From Glycomyces sp. NRRL B-16210 (GTDB lineage: Bacteria; Actinomycetota; Actinomycetes; Mycobacteriales; Micromonosporaceae), in assembly GCF_000719515.1 (NCBI RefSeq), contig NZ_JOGR01000004.1, positions 248,001-312,000 on the forward strand: a DNA stretch of 64,000 nucleotides. Reading direction: 5' to 3'. A program made the translations under genes and the position numbers. The notes beneath the pieces are model-generated. The model did no database searches and was not told the DNA's origin. It saw nothing but the letters and a program-made list of their open reading frames with translations. Each line of letters opens with the position of its first letter. Within the stretch, counting starts at the first letter, position 1. Below are positions 58,997-64,000 of the stretch, piece by piece.

Positions 58997-60482
58997 GGGG
59001 TACTCGCCTTTCGAGAGATCGGCTCGCCGACTCGAGGAGTGCGCGCAGGGGCGCGGTGTCCGGCCGTTCGGAGACCGCGGCGTCGACCAGCTCCGGCAGT
59101 GACTGCCGGTACCGCTCGTCGAGTTGGGCGGTGCCGACCGACGGCCACGATTCGCGCCAGTGTACAGCGCCACTACCGGTAAGGGTTTCGACCACTGCCC
59201 CGTAAAGTCCTTTCTGCACCCGCAGCCGGGTCCGTTCCAGGCGCACCCGCGGAGGGTCGGCCGCGCCGATCCCGTCGCCTAGTCCCGCACCGAGGTCGGC
59301 GAGGAGGCCCGCGTCGAGGGCGTCGAGCACCGCTTCGGGCGAGGGCGCCCGCCCGGTGAGGCGGGCGGCGGCGGCCGGCACGCGCTCGGCGTCGTCCCGC
59401 AGCGCGGCGAGGTCGCCGACGCGGGCGAGGGTCGGCCAGTCGACGCGGCGCATCTCGCGCGCCTGCGGCGGCAGGGCCTCCAGTACCGCCGCGTCGAGCA
59501 GCGCGGCCGGATCGCGCAGGAGGTCGAGCGCGTCCCCGGTCGGCACGGGCACGGTCGCGGCGGCGTTCAGGGCGGTGACGGCCGCGATCCGCTCGCCCAT
59601 GGGCGGGTGCGTGTCGTACGGGTCCGCTTGCGGGTGTTCGTAATCTTGTTCACCGAGTGCGGCGCGGTAGGCGCGGTAGCCGTAGAAGACGTCGGCCGGG
59701 AGGTGCCCGGCGTCCCAGGCGTGGACGAGGTGGTCGCCGGTGAACACCGCCCAGGACCGGGTGATCGGCGCCAGCTCGCCGAAGGCCGCGGCGGTGTCGG
59801 CCGAGCCGACCGCCGAGGCCGCCGCCTCGTCGGCGGCGAGTTCCTGGCGCCTGCTGAGCCGGGCGGAGGAGCGCAGCACGAGGGCGCCGTAGCGGCGCAG
59901 CAGGAAGTGCAGGGCGCGTTGGAGCAGGTCGTGGCGGTTCATCGCGGTCATGGTGCGGGCGAAGGCGAGTCGGCTGCGGTAGGCGATGGCGGAGAGGCGG
60001 GTGTCGCGGTTGCCGTAGTGCGCGAGCTCGTGGGTGATCACGGCCGCGAGCCGGGGCGCGCTCAGTGAGGCGATGAGCGGGGCGCCGAGGTACATGCGCC
60101 GCCGGGTGGCGATGAGGCCGAGCAGCCGGGTGTCCTCGGAGACGGCGGCGTTGGCCTCGGCGGTCACGCGGATCTCGTCGGGCGGCGCGGTGCCCGCGGC
60201 CTGCGCGAGGGTGCGGACCAGGGCCCACAGTTCGGGCTGCTCGCGTTCGGGCACCGGCACGCCGCGGATCGGGCCGCCGCGCTCGGCGACGAGGAGCCAC
60301 AGGCCGCGGCCGAGCACCAGGACCGTCGGAAGCACCCCGATCGCGATCTTGGCGGCGTCCCAGGGGGAGACGGTGAACGCGTAGGCGTTGAAGGCGACCA
60401 GGGCGCCGATGACGGCGACCATCGCGGCCGGCACGGCGCCGATCAGCAGGAGCTGCGACAACTGGCGCGGCAGCGGTGTCAC
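58974..60482 (-). CDS. M48 family zinc metallopeptidase
   Basis: The 502-residue protein has two hydrophobic helices at the N-terminus (LLLIGAVPAAMVAVIGALVAF, AAKIAIGVLPTVLVLG). The active site is VITHELAHYGNRD (H151, E152, H155) with the downstream ligand E214 in RRQELAADEA, and the typical DTHPPMGERI lies later. This is the M48 (HtpX/CAAX-type) group, active on the cytoplasmic face of the membrane. Role could be membrane-protein quality control. It is probably co-transcribed with the TPR-like gene that overlaps its end. Confidence 0.88.
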   Translation of the reverse strand: MTPLPRQLSQLLLIGAVPAAMVAVIGALVAFNAYAFTVSPWDAAKIAIGVLPTVLVLGRGLWLLVAERGGPIRGVPVPEREQPELWALVRTLAQAAGTAPPDEIRVTAEANAAVSEDTRLLGLIATRRRMYLGAPLIASLSAPRLAAVITHELAHYGNRDTRLSAIAYRSRLAFARTMTAMNRHDLLQRALHFLLRRYGALVLRSSARLSRRQELAADEAAASAVGSADTAAAFGELAPITRSWAVFTGDHLVHAWDAGHLPADVFYGYRAYRAALGEQDYEHPQADPYDTHPPMGERIAAVTALNAAATVPVPTGDALDLLRDPAALLDAAVLEALPPQAREMRRVDWPTLARVGDLAALRDDAERVPAAAARLTGRAPSPEAVLDALDAGLLADLGAGLGDGIGAADPPRVRLERTRLRVQKGLYGAVVETLTGSGAVHWRESWPSVGTAQLDERYRQSLPELVDAAVSERPDTAPLRALLESASRSLERRVPRGTAPGD

Positions 60483-60534
60483 GAGCGGTCCCCTTCGACG
60501 CCGGGGCGATCACCGATCGCCGATGGTCGCCACC

Positions 60535-61032
60535 CTACCGAGCGTCGGCCACGGCGACCACCCGGCGCTCGGCGACGGTCTCGCAGTCGTCGGCGAACAC
60601 GAACTCCGCGCGAATCCGCTGCCCGGCCAGGACCTGGGGAAGCCAGTACCGGTTGTCGTCCCACATGTCCCGGCCCGGCAGGTCGTCGATCGGATACCAG
60701 CGCGGGGCGAGTTCCGCGGTCTCGCGCGCCTCGCCGGTGAACCGATCGGCGACGAACACGGCCACCTGCATGTCCCAGGCGGGTTTCGCCGGGAACCGGA
60801 ACGTCACGCTCGCGGCCTCGCGGAGGTCGCCGACGTTCACGACGAGGCCCGACTCCTCGGCGGTCTCGCGGGCCGCGGCCTGGGCCGCGGTCTCGCCGGG
60901 TTCGACGTGTCCGCCGGGGCCGACGATCTTGCCGGTACCGAAGCCGGTCTTCTTGCGCCCGAGCAGGACCTCTCGGTTCCCATCGGGGGCGGGGCGGGTC
61001 AGGAAGCACAGGCACACGGGTGTCGAGGTCAC
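60535..61032 (-). CDS. Nudix hydrolase
   Basis: The 165-residue protein has a full Nudix box: GGHVEPGETAAQAAARETAEESGL, matching GX5EX7REUXEEXGU. The preceding LLGRKKTGFGTGKIVGPGG and the following FRFPAKPAWDMQVAVFVAD fit MTH1/MutT-like enzymes that clean up oxidised nucleotides. Exact substrate is not resolved. It lies 53 bp after the M48 gene region and 54 bp before the NmrA gene on the same strand, probably separate units. Confidence 0.88.
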   Translation of the reverse strand: MTSTPVCLCFLTRPAPDGNREVLLGRKKTGFGTGKIVGPGGHVEPGETAAQAAARETAEESGLVVNVGDLREAASVTFRFPAKPAWDMQVAVFVADRFTGEARETAELAPRWYPIDDLPGRDMWDDNRYWLPQVLAGQRIRAEFVFADDCETVAERRVVAVADAR

Positions 61033-61085
61033 ACGGCATTGTCACACGGCGTTCTCGCGGGAGGCCCGTTCGGCACCGGGCGTCG

Positions 61086-61940
61086 CTAGTCGGCCCAGGC
61101 GCCTTCAGTGGCGGCGCGGGCGGCCCAGTCGGCGAAGGCGACCGGTTCGCGGCCGAGGACGCGGGAGACCCCGTCGGCCGGGTCGGCGATCTTGCCTTCG
61201 CGCATGACCTGGTACATCACGTTGAGGAACGCGACGAGCGGTTCGGGCAGGTCTGCGGACCGCAGGGCGGCGTCGTGCTCCTCGGGGGTCTCGGACCGGA
61301 ATTCGATGGTGGTCCCGGAGGCCTTGGCGATGAGCGCGACGGCCTCGGCGAAGGTGAGCGACTCGGGTCCGCTCAGCTGGTAGATCCGGCCGTGGTGGCC
61401 GTCCTCGGTGAGGACGGCGGCGGCGACGGCGGCGATGTCCTCGACGTCGATGAACGGTTCGGAGGTGCCTTCGAGCGGCAGTGCGAGTTCGCCGGCGCGG
61501 AGCGCCTCGTGGTACTCGCCTTCGCTGAAGTTCTGGTTGAAGTTGTTGGGTTGCAGGACGGTCCATTCGAGACCGGAGTTCTGGACCGCGACCTGCGCGG
61601 CGTACATGCCGATCGCGTCGGGGCCGACGCCGGCCGCTTCGGCGAGGACGTGGATGTTCCGGCCGGACTGGGCGACGAGGCGGCGCACGCCCGCGTTCGC
61701 GGCCGCGGCGGCGAATGCGGCGGCGGGGAAGGGCTCGTCGGGCGGGATGAGGTAGGCGGCGGCGACGCCGTCGAGGGCCGGGGCCCAGGTCGCGTCGTCG
61801 TGCCAGTCGAACGGGAGGGCGGTGCCGCGCGAGACGGCGCGGACGTCGTGCCCGGCTTCGGTCAGGCGGGAGACGAGGCGGCGCCCGACCTTGCCGGTGC
61901 CGCCGGTGACGAGGATGGTGTATGCGGTGTCGTTGCTCAT
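61086..61940 (-). CDS. NAD(P)-binding protein, NmrA/QOR2-like
   Basis: The 284-residue protein has ILVTGGTGKVGRRLVSRL and the motif GVAAAYLIPPDEPFP. EWTVLQPNNFNQNFSEG and TEDGHHGRIYQLSGPESLTFAEAV also match this family. It is a paralogue, by domain plan, of the protein at 57033. Likely roles are redox sensing or quinone reduction. Start is ATG at 61940, with no strong ribosome site. It is followed by the Nudix gene on the same strand. Confidence 0.85.
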   Translation of the reverse strand: MSNDTAYTILVTGGTGKVGRRLVSRLTEAGHDVRAVSRGTALPFDWHDDATWAPALDGVAAAYLIPPDEPFPAAAFAAAAANAGVRRLVAQSGRNIHVLAEAAGVGPDAIGMYAAQVAVQNSGLEWTVLQPNNFNQNFSEGEYHEALRAGELALPLEGTSEPFIDVEDIAAVAAAVLTEDGHHGRIYQLSGPESLTFAEAVALIAKASGTTIEFRSETPEEHDAALRSADLPEPLVAFLNVMYQVMREGKIADPADGVSRVLGREPVAFADWAARAATEGAWAD

Positions 61941-62049
61941 GCACCCCAGTCAAGTCGGGAAGGGGAGGAAAGCCCATCGTCACGACGCCACAATGAATGC
62001 GAGATCGTCTACGGGCGACAGATCGTCTCCGCGCTCGCAGGAGACGCCG

Positions 62050-63012
62050 CTAATCCGATTCCGGTCCGGCCGCATCCACGTATCGCTTTGCGAGGGTGCG
62101 CAGGTGGGCCTTCAGCTCCTCCGGATGCTCCACCGTGAACGGCAGGTGCAGCGACCCGAGGTAGCTCGCCAGGTCCGGGATCGAGTCCGTGCCCGTCTCC
62201 AGCACGCACTCGCCCTCCCCCGCCGCCTCCACAAGGCCGCTGCCCGGCGGCAGCACCTCGGCCACCGCCTCCGCCGAGGCGTGCAGCCGAATCCGGGCCC
62301 GGTGCCGCCACGCCGTCTGCCCCAGGCCCCGCAGCACGTGGTCCACCGCCTCCTCCGGCGGCTCCTTCGGCGCGAACCGCGGCCCGTTCGGCGTCCGCGG
62401 CCGCACCCGGTCGGCCCGGAAGGTCCGCCAGTCCCCTCGGTCCACGTCCCACGCCAGCAGGTACCAGCGCCGACCCGTGTAGACCAGCCGGTGCGGCTCG
62501 GCCCGCCGCCGCGTCGCCTCCCCCGCCCGGTCCACGTAGTCGAACCGCAACTGCTCGTGCCGGTGCGCCGCCTCGGCGATCTGCGTCAGCGTCGCCGCAT
62601 CCACGGTCGGCCCCGCGGCCGCCGCCGAGACCGTCGCCGACCGCAGCACGTCGATGCGCCGGCGCAGCCGCGAGGGCATCGTCTGCTCCAGCTTCGTCAA
62701 CGCCCGCAGCGAGGTCTCCTCGATCCCCGACACCGAACCCGACGCCGCGGCCCGCAGGCCCACCGCCACCGCGACCGCCTCCTCGTCGTCCAGCAGCAGC
62801 GGCGGCATCGCGTTCCCCGCCTCCAGCCGGTAGCCGCCGGCGCTGCCGGTCGTGGACCGCACCCGGTACCCGAGCCGCCGCAGCCGGTCGATGTCGCTGC
62901 GCACCGTCCGCGTCGTCACCTCCAGGCGCTCGGCCAGCGCCGCGCCGGTCCACTCCCGCTGAGCCTGGAGCAGTGAGAGCACGCGCAGCAGCCGCGCGGA
63001 AGTCGCCAACAT
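62050..63012 (-). CDS. YafY/WYL-domain transcriptional regulator
   Basis: The 320-residue protein has an HTH_11 winged helix (LATSARLLRVLSLLQAQREWTGAALAERLEVTTRTVRSDIDRLRRLGYRV) and a WYL domain (YVDRAGEATRRRAEPHRLVYTGRRWYLLAWD), then a WCX-like C-terminal part. The start chosen is ATG at 63012. It is divergent from the VOC gene, with a perfect palindrome 19 bp upstream of its start, so autoregulation plus control of the VOC/YdeI genes is likely. WYL domains sense nucleic-acid or small-molecule ligands. Confidence 0.87.
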   Translation of the reverse strand: MLATSARLLRVLSLLQAQREWTGAALAERLEVTTRTVRSDIDRLRRLGYRVRSTTGSAGGYRLEAGNAMPPLLLDDEEAVAVAVGLRAAASGSVSGIEETSLRALTKLEQTMPSRLRRRIDVLRSATVSAAAAGPTVDAATLTQIAEAAHRHEQLRFDYVDRAGEATRRRAEPHRLVYTGRRWYLLAWDVDRGDWRTFRADRVRPRTPNGPRFAPKEPPEEAVDHVLRGLGQTAWRHRARIRLHASAEAVAEVLPPGSGLVEAAGEGECVLETGTDSIPDLASYLGSLHLPFTVEHPEELKAHLRTLAKRYVDAAGPESD

Positions 63013-63030
63013 TCCCCGATTCTCCCACGC

Positions 63031-63055
63031 ATTGCGGAAGCTCATCTTCCGCAAT
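63031..63055. promoter_or_regulatory. Perfect palindromic operator of the WYL regulator
   Basis: ATTGCGGAAG at 63031 and its exact complement CTTCCGCAAT at 63046 form a 10-bp-arm palindrome with a 5-nt CTCAT spacer. It lies between the divergent WYL and VOC genes, 19 bp from the former's ATG and 38 bp from the latter's. Confidence 0.75.
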
Positions 63056-63092
63056 CGGTCCTACCTTGGACGAAACGACGAAGGAGACGCCA

Positions 63093-63494
63093 ATGCTGCG
63101 GGGATTCACCACCATCAGCTATTTCGCCGAGGATCTGGAGGCCGCGAAGGCCTGGTACACCGAGCTGCTGGGCATCGAGCCGTACTTCGAGGTGCCCGGC
63201 GGGTACGTCGAGTTCCGGGTGGGCGACTACCAGCACGAACTCGGCATCGTCCAGTCCGGCTGGGCGCCGCACGACACCACCGCCGCGCCCGGCGGCGCGA
63301 TCATGAACTGGCACGTGGACGAGATCGACGCCGCGATCGAGCGGCTGCTGGCCATGGGCGCGACGGCGTACGAGCCGAAGACCGAGCGGGGCCCGGGTTT
63401 CGTGACCGCCGCCTTCCTCGATCCGTTCGGGAACGTCCTCGGCGTCATGTACAACCGGCACTACCTCGACGTGCTCGCCGCGAAAGGAGCCTGA
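63093..63494 (+). CDS. VOC family protein (glyoxalase/bleomycin-resistance fold)
   Basis: The 133-residue protein has TISYFAEDLEAAKAWYTELLGIEPYFEVPGGYVEF and ATAYEPKTERGPGFVTAAFLDPFGNVLGVMYN, the two-half VOC layout with DPFGN. VOC proteins act as glyoxalases, dioxygenases or drug binders, and substrate cannot be told here. ATG at 63093 has AAGGAG at 63081. It is likely co-transcribed with the YdeI-like gene 2 bp downstream and controlled by the WYL regulator. Confidence 0.88.
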   Translation: MLRGFTTISYFAEDLEAAKAWYTELLGIEPYFEVPGGYVEFRVGDYQHELGIVQSGWAPHDTTAAPGGAIMNWHVDEIDAAIERLLAMGATAYEPKTERGPGFVTAAFLDPFGNVLGVMYNRHYLDVLAAKGA

Positions 63495-63496
63495 CC

Positions 63497-64000
63497 GTGC
63501 ACATGCTCGATTTCGCCGACCTCGCGGCGTGGGAGTCCTGGCTGGAGGCCAACGGCGCCGAACGCGAGGCGGTGTTGCGCATCGGGAAGCGCTCCTCCCC
63601 CGCCGGTCGCCTCCGGATCGAGCCGGCTCTCGAAGCCGCGCTGTGCTTCGGGTGGATCGACGGCCGGCGCAACGCACTCGACGAGGTGTCCTTCCTCCAG
63701 CGGTTCTCGCCGCGGGCGAAGGGCAGCTCGTGGTCGCGGCGGAACCGGACGATCGTCGAGTCGCTCATCGAGTCCGGCCGGATGCGCCCGGCCGGGCTCG
63801 CCGAGGTCGAGGCCGCGCGGGCCGACGGCCGCTGGGAGGCCGCCTACGCCTCGCAGCGGGACGCCGAGGTGCCGCCCGAGCTGGTCGCCGTACTCGCCGC
63901 GAACCCGGCCGCGAACGCGGCGTTCGAAGAACTCAGCAGGTCCGAGCGGTACACGTTGATCCTTCGGATCCTCAAGGCCCGCACGCCTTCGAGCAGGGAG
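63497..64000 (+). CDS. YdeI/OmpD-associated family protein (partial, cut by window end)
   Basis: The visible 168 residues begin MHMLDFADLAAWESWLEANG. LRIEPALEAALCFGWIDGRRNALDE and FLQRFSPRAKGSSWSRRNRTIVESLIESGRM show the bacterial YdeI-like family (bacteriocin-protection-type proteins). Start is GTG at 63497, with GAAAGGAG upstream; ATG at 63503 is an alternative. It overlaps no other gene, and its ribosome site lies inside the end of the VOC gene. The C-terminus is beyond the window. Confidence 0.83.
   Translation, partial: MHMLDFADLAAWESWLEANGAEREAVLRIGKRSSPAGRLRIEPALEAALCFGWIDGRRNALDEVSFLQRFSPRAKGSSWSRRNRTIVESLIESGRMRPAGLAEVEAARADGRWEAAYASQRDAEVPPELVAVLAANPAANAAFEELSRSERYTLILRILKARTPSSRE

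Noticed and set aside
1..64000. tRNA, rRNA, CRISPR arrays, insertion sequences and prophage genes
   Set aside because: I saw no cloverleaf-like or rRNA sequence, no regularly spaced repeats, no transposase or integrase, and no tail or capsid gene around the Tc locus. A computed search could still find a small RNA.

Overview
The window is very GC-rich chromosomal DNA (about 70% or more by eye) with strong G/C third positions, frequent GTG starts, short intergenic gaps and actinobacterial families: IdeR/DtxR-type iron boxes, HtaA haem-capture proteins, an LPXTG cell-wall anchor, BTAD/SARP regulators and Tat-type leaders. It most likely comes from a soil or plant-associated Actinomycetota member. 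A Glycomyces- or Micromonospora-like host is plausible, but the genus is not proven. No rRNA, tRNA, CRISPR array or insertion sequence was recognised.

Layout. (1) 1-6677: a galactan-utilisation locus with an ABC permease (cut by the window edge) and binding lipoprotein on the minus strand, divergent from a GH42 beta-galactosidase and two tandem GH53 endo-galactanases. The divergent gap carries two LacI-type operators. (2) 6851-11504: housekeeping and stress genes: isochorismatase-like hydrolase with a GlxA-type regulator, DoxX/TetR divergent pair, LysE-type exporter, AI-2E-family permease. (3) 11571-17487: a haem-iron uptake locus, hmuTUV on the minus strand divergent from two HtaA surface proteins, with two IdeR/DtxR-like boxes between them. 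(4) 17596-21219: DoxX-like protein, winged-helix protein, sulfotransferase and DinB-like protein. (5) 21572-38876: a 17-kb, two-gene Tc (ABC) toxin locus, a fused TcB-TcC protein followed by a 3.2-kresidue TcA. (6) 39261-40097: alpha/beta hydrolase. (7) 40461-45834: a compact five-gene operon with a MilB/Rcl-like nucleotide N-glycosidase, a MilA-like thymidylate-synthase-fold enzyme, an MFS exporter and two ATP-grasp ligases. It looks like a small biosynthetic cluster for an aminoacylated (hydroxymethyl)pyrimidine. (8) 45929-64000: a small Cys-rich protein, methyltransferase, leaderless subtilase, membrane protein, DHA2 MFS pump divergent from a giant SARP/AfsR-like regulator, MFS pump divergent from a MerR regulator, two NmrA-like proteins, M48 peptidase, Nudix hydrolase, and a WYL regulator divergent from a VOC protein and a YdeI-like protein (cut by the window end).

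The two parts most worth follow-up are the predicted nucleotide-derived ATP-grasp cluster (40461-45834) and the Tc toxin. The Tc toxin has an unusual peptidoglycan-binding-like N-terminus on TcA and a glycine-zipper membrane-like payload at the end of TcB-TcC. Several divergent promoters carry clear palindromic operators: LacI-type, IdeR-type, MerR-type, and a 10-bp-arm palindrome before the WYL regulator. Start sites were refined from ribosome-binding sites where visible. All functions rest on sequence motifs read by eye, without database searches.
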